Below the pieces are notes generated by a model. It was not told the origin of the DNA. It did not search any database and saw only the letters and a list, made by a program, of their open reading frames with translations. Shown here one piece after another: positions 18,495 through 26,800 of a stretch of 64,000 bases of DNA. A program made the position numbers and the translations under genes. The stretch comes from Mucilaginibacter mallensis (GTDB lineage: Bacteria; Bacteroidota; Bacteroidia; Sphingobacteriales; Sphingobacteriaceae). Every line of letters begins with the position of its first letter. The first letter of the stretch is position 1. The DNA lies in the NCBI RefSeq assembly GCF_900105165.1, contig NZ_LT629740.1, positions 3,286,001 through 3,350,000 on the forward strand, written 5' to 3'.

Positions 18495-18620
18495 AATGCT
18501 AAAATAATTAATTTACTAGTTCTACCCGCTTATAACAAGCAAAAACAGCTTCTGTTTAGTTTATAAATTAATCACTCAAATTAAAAACTGTATTTTTTAC
18601 ATTTTATATTTTATAACCTA

Positions 18621-18628
18621 TATATTTG
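18621..18628 (+). promoter_or_regulatory. -7 promoter element of galK
   Basis: TATATTTG is a perfect TAnnTTTG element 31 bases before the ATG at 18659. The TTG of a longer reading frame lies inside this element, which argues for the ATG. Confidence 0.65.
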
Positions 18629-18658
18629 CATTTATCCGATTCTGAATTTTATAAACCA

Positions 18659-19834
18659 ATGAGAGATTTTCTACAAATAGAGTTTAAAAAAACATACCAA
18701 AAACAAGCCGAACACGCCTATTTTTCACCCGGCCGGGTTAACCTTATAGGTGAACATATTGACTATAATGGCGGCCTCGTAATGCCATGCGCCGTAACTT
18801 TAGGCACTTACCTGTTAGTATCGCCTAATAATGAAGAAGTTTTCCGTTTCAGAAGTGTAAATTTTGACGAGCAGTTTGAAATACCATTACAAAAAGACTA
18901 TAAAAAAGATGGCAAAACATGGTACAATTACCCATTAGGGGTAATACAACATTTTGTTAAGGATGACAAATCTTTAAAAGGTCTGGATTTTCTGTATTTC
19001 GGTAATATACCTATCGGCTCGGGCCTTTCTTCATCAGCATCAATTGAGGTGGTTACTGCCTTTGCTTTGAATGATCTTTTTGAGTGCGATTACTCAAAAC
19101 TTGATCTTGTTAAACTGGCAAAATCAGTTGAAAACAACTTTATTGGCTTAAATAGTGGCATTATGGACCAGTTTGCAGTAGCTTTTGGCGAAAAAAACAA
19201 GGCGCTGATGTTAAACTGCGATACACTCGATTACCAGGCCGTTGATAGCAACCTCGGCGATCATATTTTAGCCATCATCAATACCAATAAACCGCGCAAA
19301 CTGGCTGAATCAAAATATAACGAACGCGTTTTAGAATGTAAAGCTGCATTAAAAGCCTTACAGCAGGAACTGGATATTCATAACCTTTGTGATATTGACA
19401 CCGCAACGTTTGAGAAATATGAGCATTTAATTACCGACGCGATAGTTAAAAAGCGTGCAGAGCATGTTATTAAAGAAAACGACCGTGTTAAATTAGCTGG
19501 TGTAGCACTTTCCAATAATAATCTGGCAGAATTTGGCCGTTTGATGTATGCCTCACATGACTCGCTTCGCGACTTGTACGAAGTAAGCGGCAAGGAACTT
19601 GACACCGTTGTTGAATACAGCAAAACCAACCCGGACGTTGCAGGCGCACGTATGACCGGAGCAGGATTTGGTGGTTGTGCCATAGCATTGGTTAAAGAAT
19701 CGTCATTCGAAAAATTCGCAAAGGAAGTAACGGAGTATTACACCAAAAAAATCGGCTATGCTCCTTCTGTTTATAGCTCACTAATTGGCGATGGCGTTGG
19801 TTTATTAAAGGAAGAACAGGCAATCAGGGTATAA
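18659..19834 (+). CDS. galK: Galactokinase
   Basis: A 391-residue GHMP kinase that phosphorylates alpha-D-galactose with ATP, the first step of the Leloir pathway. Signatures in order: SPGRVNLIGEHIDYNGG (galactokinase N-terminal motif), PIGSGLSSSASIE (phosphate loop) and MTGAGFGGCAIAL (C-terminal GHMP motif). A longer frame from TTG 18626 is rejected since it starts inside the promoter. No galT or galE lies beside it, and the next gene has its own promoter element. Confidence 0.95.
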   Translation: MRDFLQIEFKKTYQKQAEHAYFSPGRVNLIGEHIDYNGGLVMPCAVTLGTYLLVSPNNEEVFRFRSVNFDEQFEIPLQKDYKKDGKTWYNYPLGVIQHFVKDDKSLKGLDFLYFGNIPIGSGLSSSASIEVVTAFALNDLFECDYSKLDLVKLAKSVENNFIGLNSGIMDQFAVAFGEKNKALMLNCDTLDYQAVDSNLGDHILAIINTNKPRKLAESKYNERVLECKAALKALQQELDIHNLCDIDTATFEKYEHLITDAIVKKRAEHVIKENDRVKLAGVALSNNNLAEFGRLMYASHDSLRDLYEVSGKELDTVVEYSKTNPDVAGARMTGAGFGGCAIALVKESSFEKFAKEVTEYYTKKIGYAPSVYSSLIGDGVGLLKEEQAIRV

Positions 19835-19849
19835 AGTATCAGGATTAGG

Positions 19850-19857
19850 TATATTTG
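19850..19857 (+). promoter_or_regulatory. -7 promoter element of the TrmH gene
   Basis: TATATTTG, a perfect TAnnTTTG match, 28 bases before the ATG at 19885. Confidence 0.55.
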
Positions 19858-19884
19858 CCGCTTTATTGCTAAAGAATACCGCAA

Positions 19885-20442
19885 ATGACTAATGACCCGA
19901 TAAACAACGACTATAAAAAGCTAAAACTGGATGAACTGAACCGCGCTTCGGTAGATGAATTTAAAGCGCAGAAAAAGCTTCCGGTTGCGGTTGTATTGGA
20001 TAATGTGCGGAGTATGCACAATATAGGCTCTATATTCCGCACATCAGATGGTTTCGCAGTTGAGCAGATCTGTCTTTGCGGTATTACAGCCCAGCCCCCC
20101 CACCGTGAAATTGAAAAAACCGCACTTGGCGCTACGCAATCCATTAGCTGGCTGTATTTTGGCGATACGCTACAGGCTGTTGAGCATTTGCGCACTGAGG
20201 GATATAAGATCATCGCTATTGAACAAGCCCAAAACAGCATCATGTTAAATGATTTTAACCCTGCCGGGGATGAAAAATATGCCCTTATTTTTGGCAACGA
20301 GGTAAACGGTGTAAGCGACGATGTAATGCAGAAGATAGATACCTGTATTGAGATACCGCAGTTTGGCACCAAGCACTCCTTCAATATCGTTGTATCTGCA
20401 GGTATTGTTTTGTGGGATTTCTTTTCGAAGATGGTAGTTTAG
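19885..20442 (+). CDS. TrmH/SpoU family RNA 2'-O-methyltransferase
   Basis: A 185-residue SPOUT enzyme that uses S-adenosylmethionine to methylate a ribose in tRNA or rRNA. The three family motifs are present: NVRSMHNIGSIFRTSD, ALIFGNEVNGVSD and IPQFGTKHSFNIVVSAG (the knot that binds the cofactor). It lacks the N-terminal substrate domain of RlmB, so it is closer to TrmH/TrmL-like proteins. The exact target base is not readable. Confidence 0.88.
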   Translation: MTNDPINNDYKKLKLDELNRASVDEFKAQKKLPVAVVLDNVRSMHNIGSIFRTSDGFAVEQICLCGITAQPPHREIEKTALGATQSISWLYFGDTLQAVEHLRTEGYKIIAIEQAQNSIMLNDFNPAGDEKYALIFGNEVNGVSDDVMQKIDTCIEIPQFGTKHSFNIVVSAGIVLWDFFSKMVV

Positions 20443-20531
20443 TTGATGGTTCATAGTTCATGGCTGATTTATTTGTAAATTAGCTTTGTTATTCAACCAT
20501 TGCACCAATGAACAATTGAACTAATGAACCA
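20443..20531. repeat. Low-complexity spacer with AATGAAC-type units
   Basis: Holds GGTTCATAGTTCATGG and, near the end, ATGAACAATTGAACTAATGAACCAATGAAC-like units that run into the next start codon. A -7-like element TAGCTTTG is at 20481-20488. Similar spacers occur at 44827-44862 and 46630-46654. Confidence 0.65.
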
Positions 20532-21188
20532 ATGAACTTACCTCAAAAACTTCAGATAAAATCGGGCAAGCACTGGTTATTCTTTAACGCACCAGGCAAT
20601 TACCTTACTGTAATTGAACCATTACCAGATAATGTAACGGTAAGCTATGAACCTACAGGAGAATTTGATGGTATACAATTATTCATAAAAAATGCCGCTG
20701 AACTTACATCATCATTAACCATACTTAAACCCATATTAAAGCCAGATACCGTATTTTGGGTGACCTATCCCAAGAAAAGTTCGGGCATGGATAGTGGGCT
20801 GGAAATGATGGGTAGCTGGGATGAGTTAACAAATCTTGGCCTGCGGATAGTCACCTCAGTATCCGTAAATGAAACATGGACCGCATTGCGCTTTAAACCT
20901 GTTGAACTAACCAAACTTTCCGATAGTCGCAACGCCAATATCGCCAAAAATGAATATGGTGATTATATCGATATTGAAAACAGACAAATAACGCTTCCTG
21001 CTGATATGGCTGAGATCCTACAAGATAAACCACAGGCTATGGCCTTTTATCAGCAACTCTCTTACTCGAATAAAAAGGAATATGTAGTTTGGATCCTGTC
21101 TGCCAAACAGGAGAAAACACGTGAGGAACGATTAGTTAAGATGGTTGACAAATTGCTTGGCGACAAGAAGAATCCGGCTGAAAAGTAA
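20532..21188 (+). CDS. YdeI/OmpD-associated family protein
   Basis: A 218-residue cytoplasmic protein in two parts. The first 130 residues resemble the small DUF3052-like domain (FWVTYPKKSSGMDSGLEM, then VSVNETWTALRFKP). The C-terminal 60 residues are the OmdA/YdeI helix pair, with LSYSNKKEYVVWILSAKQEKTREERL. Family members have been linked to stress and antimicrobial peptide tolerance in enterobacteria, but no reaction is known. The start is the ATG at the end of the repeated spacer. Confidence 0.78.
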   Translation: MNLPQKLQIKSGKHWLFFNAPGNYLTVIEPLPDNVTVSYEPTGEFDGIQLFIKNAAELTSSLTILKPILKPDTVFWVTYPKKSSGMDSGLEMMGSWDELTNLGLRIVTSVSVNETWTALRFKPVELTKLSDSRNANIAKNEYGDYIDIENRQITLPADMAEILQDKPQAMAFYQQLSYSNKKEYVVWILSAKQEKTREERLVKMVDKLLGDKKNPAEK

Positions 21189-21201
21189 ACTTATAGCCAC
21201 A

Positions 21202-21228
21202 CGTCATTGCGAGGCACGAAGCAATCCC
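21202..21228. repeat. Dispersed CGTCATTGCGAGG-type repeat
   Basis: CGTCATTGCGAGGCACGAAG followed by CAATCCC matches a well-known intergenic repeat seen in many bacterial phyla. A second, diverged part (GGTCGGGGATTCCC) lies near 21270-21284. Confidence 0.7.
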
Positions 21229-21325
21229 AAACTTTACAGAGCGAACAGAAAAGCATCATCGACTTGCATGGTCGGGGATTCCCACGCCATGATGTGCGGA
21301 GAAAAAATTATAAAAAATCCCTTGC

Positions 21326-21367
21326 GTAACCAAATGGTTACCTATATATTTGTAACCAAACGGTTAC
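21326..21367 (+). promoter_or_regulatory. Two tandem ArsR operators with promoter
   Basis: GTAACCAAATGGTTAC at 21326-21341 and GTAACCAAACGGTTAC at 21352-21367 are identical apart from one spacer base. Each has 6-bp arms and they are 26 bp apart, so they sit on about the same face of the helix. A -7 element TATATTTG (21345-21352) lies between them. Binding would block transcription of the ArsR-AHSA1 operon. Confidence 0.82.
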
Positions 21368-21380
21368 CTATATATAATAT

Positions 21381-21689
21381 ATGCGCAGAGACGTATTCCA
21401 GGCTATTGCCGATCCTACCCGCAGGGAAATCATCAACCTGATAGCCCACAGATCATTAAACTTAAATTCCATTGCTGATAATTTTACAGTAAGCAGGCCC
21501 GCTATATCCAAACACATAAAAATATTAACGGAATGTGGTTTAGTTACCATTACCCAACAGGGTCGTGAGCACTATTGTAAAGCCAATTTCAAGCAATTTA
21601 AAGAAGTATCCGACTGGATAGAGCAATACCGCGTTTTCTGGACTGATAAGCTGGATGCCCTAGGCAAATTTTTGGATGAAGAAAAATAA
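21381..21689 (+). CDS. ArsR/SmtB-family transcriptional repressor
   Basis: A 102-residue winged-helix regulator with ADPTRREIINLIAHRS, recognition helix SRPAISKHIKIL and a wing (TITQQGREHYCKA). Of its cysteines none forms the CxC metal site of classic ArsR, so it is probably not a metal sensor; it fits the SdpR-like branch that is encoded with AHSA1 proteins. It most likely binds the two palindromes just upstream and represses itself and the next gene, 35 bases downstream. Confidence 0.88.
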   Translation: MRRDVFQAIADPTRREIINLIAHRSLNLNSIADNFTVSRPAISKHIKILTECGLVTITQQGREHYCKANFKQFKEVSDWIEQYRVFWTDKLDALGKFLDEEK

Positions 21690-21724
21690 CCCGTAGAGAC
21701 AATTAACCACCTAAATTAAATAAT

Positions 21725-22150
21725 ATGAGCACACAACCATTTGTAATTGAACGAACCTACAACGCCCCTATCAGCAAAGTGTGGGAAGCATTAACCGATC
21801 ACAACAAAATGAAGGAATGGTATTTCCAGTTGGAGGATTTTAAACCCGAAATTGGCTTTAAATTCACCTTCGAGGGCGGTTCCAAAGAAAAAACCTATAT
21901 CCACCTTTGTGAGATAACAGAGGTTATTCCCGGTAAAAAGCTTGCTCACAGCTGGGTATATAAAGATTACCCGGGTGAATCATTCGTAACCTGGGAGTTG
22001 TTTGATGAAGGCGGCAAAACCAGGCTAAAGCTCACACACACAGGCCTTGAAACCTTCCAGCAAGACAATAAAGATTTTGCAACAGAAAGCTTTACCAAAG
22101 GCTGGACACATATTACAGGTACATCATTGAAAGAATACCTGGAGAAATAA
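21725..22150 (+). CDS. SRPBCC domain protein (AHSA1 family)
   Basis: A 141-residue START/Bet v1-like fold protein. Family marks are IERTYNAPISKVWEALTDHNKMKEW at the N-terminus and the late GWTHITGTSLKEYL helix. Such proteins have a hydrophobic pocket and often sit behind an ArsR regulator, as here. No ligand or reaction is known. Cytoplasmic. Confidence 0.87.
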   Translation: MSTQPFVIERTYNAPISKVWEALTDHNKMKEWYFQLEDFKPEIGFKFTFEGGSKEKTYIHLCEITEVIPGKKLAHSWVYKDYPGESFVTWELFDEGGKTRLKLTHTGLETFQQDNKDFATESFTKGWTHITGTSLKEYLEK

Positions 22151-22176
22151 CTCTCAACTAAAAAGCCTATTGCACA

Positions 22177-22209
22177 AAACTTACGAAGTTTCTAAAACTT
22201 CGTAAGTTT
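22177..22209. repeat. Dispersed inverted repeat, AAACTTACGAAGTTT arms
   Basis: Perfect 15-bp arms around CTA. It lies between convergent genes. The arm sequence recurs as an intergenic repeat in many Bacteroidota genomes. Confidence 0.7.
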
Positions 22210-22233
22210 CAATCTAGTGTAGATTATCTATTA

Positions 22234-22264
22234 AAACAAAAAAAGCCGGATAATTATCCGGCTT
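22234..22264 (-). terminator. Terminator of the gltB-gltD operon
   Basis: A perfect 22-bp palindrome with arms AAGCCGGATAA and TTATCCGGCTT (22243-22264), followed on the minus strand by a T-run. Confidence 0.85.
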
Positions 22265-22320
22265 GATATGATTGGTTAATAAAGGCTTCGTTTTATTATT
22301 CCCTTTCAGGAAGTCAGGGC

Positions 22321-23799
22321 TTAAAAAACCTGTTCAAACTGATTTACAGCATCTTTGCTTTCTAAAGTAGAATGCCCCATCAGGAATTCATCTACCTTAC
22401 GGGCACATTCGCGGCCTTCGGATATTGCCCAAACCACCAGTGATTGTCCCCTGCGCATATCGCCTGCTGAAAATACTTTGCTTACGTTGGTACGATAAGT
22501 AACATCGTTGGCATTTACATTTTTGCGCACATCAAGTTCAACACCTAATTTTTTAAGTAAACCTTCGTGCTGCGGATGTAAGAAACCCATCGCCAGGAAA
22601 ACCCTTTGGCAAGGTATCTCACGCTCTGAACCTTCAACCTCGGTAAATTTCACCGGGCGGCCCAAAACATCAACTTCCCAGCTAACATCGCTTACTCTGA
22701 TAGCACGCAATTCACCATTTTCATCGCCTAAAAACTCTTTTGTATTGATACCCCAATAGCGGTCAGCACCTTCCTCATGCGAGCTGGTTACTTTTAATAC
22801 CATTGGGTATGTTGGCCAAGGCATGTGTTGTGTACGTGCCTCAGGCGGCCTGAACATCACTTCAAACTGCTTAACCGATGTCGCACCCTGGCGATTTGAT
22901 GTACCCACGCAATCAGAGCCGGTATCACCGCCACCAATCACTACCACCTCTTTACCTGTTGCAAAAATATCTTCAGTATCAAATTTACTGTCGCCAACGC
23001 GTTTGTTTTGTTGCTTTAAAAAGTCCATCGCAAAATGAATACCCTTTAATTCCCTGCCTGGCATAGGTAAGTTACGCGGGATGGTTGAACCACCGCTCAA
23101 TACAACTGCATCATGGTTACGCACCACTTCCTCGGCTGAAAGATCTTTACCTACTTCAACATTGTATTTAAACTCAACGCCATCCTCTTCCATCACCTGT
23201 ATACGGCGGTCGATGATCCATTTTTCCAGTTTAAAATCAGGGATACCGTAGCGTAATAAACCGCCTGCTTTATCGTCACGTTCGTAAACGGTAACCGAGT
23301 GGCCTGCCTTGCTCAGTTGCGCAGCAGCAGCCAGTCCAGCCGGACCAGAGCCTATAACGGCAACCTTTTTACCTGTTTTAATAACAGGCGCTGTAGGTTT
23401 AACCAGGTTATTAGCGTAAGCTATTTCAATGATGTGTTTTTCAATTTCCTCAATAGCTACGGCAGGTTTGTTAATGCCCAGCACACATGCCGACTCACAC
23501 GGAGCAGGGCAAATTCTGCCGGTAAACTCCGGAAAGTTATTGGTTGATGATAATATCTGGTAAGCTTCTTCCCAGTTTTTGCGATACACGGCATCGTTAA
23601 ATTCAGGGATAATGTTACCCAGCGGGCACCCTGAATGACAGAACGGAATGCCGCAGTTCATACACCTTGCAGATTGCTGGTTTAATTTCTCATCAGAATA
23701 TAGCCCAACAAACTCATTATAATTTTTAACACGTTCTGCAGGTGATACTTTTTCAGGGAGTTCCCTATTAAACTCCTGGAATCCTGTTACTTTTCCCAT
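22321..23799 (-). CDS. gltD: Glutamate synthase, small (beta) subunit
   Basis: A 492-residue flavoprotein that takes electrons from NAD(P)H and passes them to GltB. It has the N-terminal cysteine clusters (ARCMNCGIPFCHSGCPLGN and GRICPAPCESACVLG) for 4Fe-4S centres, the FAD site (VIGSGPAGLAAAAQL) and the NAD(P)H site (VVIGGGDTGSDCVGT). The C-terminus has SAGDMRRGQSLVVWAISEGRE, typical of the family. It starts two bases after the gltB stop. Confidence 0.97.
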   Translation of the reverse strand: MGKVTGFQEFNRELPEKVSPAERVKNYNEFVGLYSDEKLNQQSARCMNCGIPFCHSGCPLGNIIPEFNDAVYRKNWEEAYQILSSTNNFPEFTGRICPAPCESACVLGINKPAVAIEEIEKHIIEIAYANNLVKPTAPVIKTGKKVAVIGSGPAGLAAAAQLSKAGHSVTVYERDDKAGGLLRYGIPDFKLEKWIIDRRIQVMEEDGVEFKYNVEVGKDLSAEEVVRNHDAVVLSGGSTIPRNLPMPGRELKGIHFAMDFLKQQNKRVGDSKFDTEDIFATGKEVVVIGGGDTGSDCVGTSNRQGATSVKQFEVMFRPPEARTQHMPWPTYPMVLKVTSSHEEGADRYWGINTKEFLGDENGELRAIRVSDVSWEVDVLGRPVKFTEVEGSEREIPCQRVFLAMGFLHPQHEGLLKKLGVELDVRKNVNANDVTYRTNVSKVFSAGDMRRGQSLVVWAISEGRECARKVDEFLMGHSTLESKDAVNQFEQVF

Positions 23800-23801
23800 T
23801 C

Positions 23802-26800
23802 TTAGCTTACAGTTTGATATTGTAATTTTTCTAAAACTTTTTTATACTCTTTTGGATATACCTTAACAAATTGCGCAGATACTTTATTCCAGTTGTTTAA
23901 TAGCTCCTGAGCTACTTTACTGCCTGTTAATTGTATGTGCTTGCGCAATAATGAAAGGATCTCCTCCTCGTCTTTTATTGATAGCGGATCCAGGTCGACC
24001 ATCTCCATGTTGCAGTTTTCAGCAAACGTGTTATCCGGGTTATAAACCCATGCAATACCACCGCTCATGCCTGCAGCAAAGTTTCTGCCTGTTTTTCCTA
24101 ATATCAGCGCGCGGCCACCGGTCATATACTCACAACCGTGATCACCTATACCCTCAACAACAGTGGTTGCACCTGAGTTACGTACAGCGAAACGTTCGCC
24201 GGCCATACCACCTATGAACACCTCACCTGATGTTGCGCCATACAGGGCAACGTTACCAATGATGATATTTTCCTCAGGTGTAAATGTTGCTTTTTCTGAC
24301 GGATAGATAGCCAGTTGCGCACCGGATAAACCTTTACCTACATAGTCATTAGCCTCGCCTTCCAGTTCAAAGGCAATACCTTTGGTTGTGAAAGCGCCGA
24401 AACTTTGTCCGGCTGAACCTTTGAATTTAATGTTGATGGTATTATCAGGCAAACCTGCTGAACCGTATATTTTTGATATTTCGTTAGATAATAAAGTACC
24501 TAAAGTACGGTCGGTATTTTTCACATCATAACTCGCAAATACCGGGGTTTTATCCTCAAGCGCAGGTTTTGCAGCTTCCCACAATTGCAGGTCAAGGATA
24601 GCATCCATACCATGATCCTGTTTTTCGCTATTGTAAAGCGTTAAACCTTTAGCATTGGTTACAGGGTGTAATATGCCCGAAAGATCAACTTTCTTAGCTT
24701 TCCAGTTTTGCAGGTTATCCTTAACTTTCAGGAACTGAACACGGCCAACCATTTCGTTAATGGTACGGAAACCTAATTCAGCCATTATCTCGCGCAATTC
24801 CTCAGCCATAAAGCGGAACAGGTTTACTACGTGCTCTGGTTTGCCTGAGAACAGTTTCCTTAATTCAGGATCCTGGGTGGCAACACCCACAGGGCAGGTA
24901 TTTAAATGGCATTTACGCATCATTATACAGCCGCCTGCTACAAGGGCCGCAGTTGCAACACCCCATTCTTCTGCGCCTAATAAAGCTGCTATAGCCAAAT
25001 CACGGCCAGTTTTTAGCTGACCATCTGTTTGCAATACCACACGGCTGCGCAGTTTGTTGCGTACCAGTGTTTGATGAGCCTCAGATAAACCAAGCTCCCA
25101 AGGTAAGCCTGCATGTTTTACAGAGCTTATTGGCGATGCACCTGTACCGCCATCATAACCGGCGATCAAAATAACATCGGCATGTGCTTTTGCAACACCT
25201 GCTGCTATAGTACCTACTCCTGCTTTTGATACCAGCTTAACGTTGATACGTGCGGCACGGTTAGCATTTTTAAGGTCGAATATTAATTGTGCAAGATCCT
25301 CGATAGAATAAATATCGTGGTGCGGTGGTGGAGATATCAAACCTACACCCGGTGTTGAGTGACGGGTCTTAGCGATCCAGTCATCCACCTTGTGGCCCGG
25401 CAGCTGACCACCTTCACCTGGTTTTGCGCCTTGCGCCATCTTGATCTGTAGCTCATCAGCATTGGTAAGGTAGTTTGATGTTACCCCAAAACGTGCCGAT
25501 GCAACTTGCTTAATAGCCGAGCGCATAGAATCGCCGTTCTCCATTTTTTCGTAGCGCATTTCATCTTCACCACCTTCGCCGGTATTGCTTTTGCCGCCAA
25601 TGCGGTTCATGGCGATTGCCATAGTGCTGTGTGCCTCGTGAGAGATAGAGCCGAACGACATGGCGCCTGTTGCAAAGCGTTTCATGATGTTTTCAGCCGG
25701 TTCAACCTCATCTATGCTGATAGATTCACGGTGATGCGTAAAATCAAGCAATCCACGGATGGTGAAGTGCTTTTCACCCTGCTCGTTAATTACGCGCGCA
25801 TAATTTTTATACACATTGTAATCATTGCTGCGGGTTGCATGCTGTAGTAAGTGCACCGTTGTTGGATTGAACAAATGTGCTTCGCCACGGCGTTTCCATT
25901 GGTAAATACCACCTTCAGGCAATAAATGGCTCTCGGTGTTCGAACTGCCAAAACCTATACGATGTTTACAAAGTGATTCACGGGCAATTTCATCAAGGCC
26001 CAAACCTTCAATACGGGTTACCGCCCCGCAGAAGTATTTGCTCACAACATCCTTGTTTAAGCCTAATATTTCGAAGATCTGTGAACCATGGTATGATTGC
26101 AGTGTTGAGATTCCCATTTTTGAGAAGATCTTCAGCAAGCCATCATTTACAGATTTTACGTAGTTCTTTAATAAATATTTTTCTTCAAGACTGGTTTCTA
26201 AGCTACCATCTCTCTTAACAGTTTGAATGGTTGACAGTGCCAGGTACGGGTTGATAGCAGTAGCGCCAAATGCCAGTAAACAAGCAAAATGGTGTACTTC
26301 CCAAACGTCGCCCGCTTCAACAACCAGGCCTACAGAACCACGGCGACCTTTTTTGATCAGGTGGTGATGCACTGCAGATACTGCCAGTAATGACGGTATA
26401 GGCGCATGCTCTGAATCGATAGCGCGATCTGATAAAATCAATACCTCGAAACCGTCATCAACAGCATCCTCAGCATAACGGCAAACACGCTCAATACCTT
26501 TCTGCATTGAACCCGGCAGGCCATCAGCCTTAAAGTAAGTTTGCAACGTTTTCGCATGGAACATACCGGTATCAATACTTCTCAGCTTTTCTAACTGATG
26601 ATTTTTTAATATCGGGTGTTTCAGCGTTACGCAATGGCAATGCATTTTATCTTCATCCAATAAATTACCGTTGTTACCTATAAAAGTAGCCAAACTCATT
26701 ACCAAACGCTCGCGTATCGGATCGATAGGTGGGTTGGTAACCTGTGCAAAGTATTGTTTAAAATAACTTGATAAGTGCTGTGGTTTATCTGATAATATCG

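Noticed and set aside
18626-18658. N-terminal extension of galactokinase from TTG
   Set aside because: The TTG lies inside a perfect -7 promoter element and the added residues are not in the family.
21202-21290. tRNA or insertion-sequence end
   Set aside because: No cloverleaf and no transposase; it matches a known dispersed intergenic repeat.
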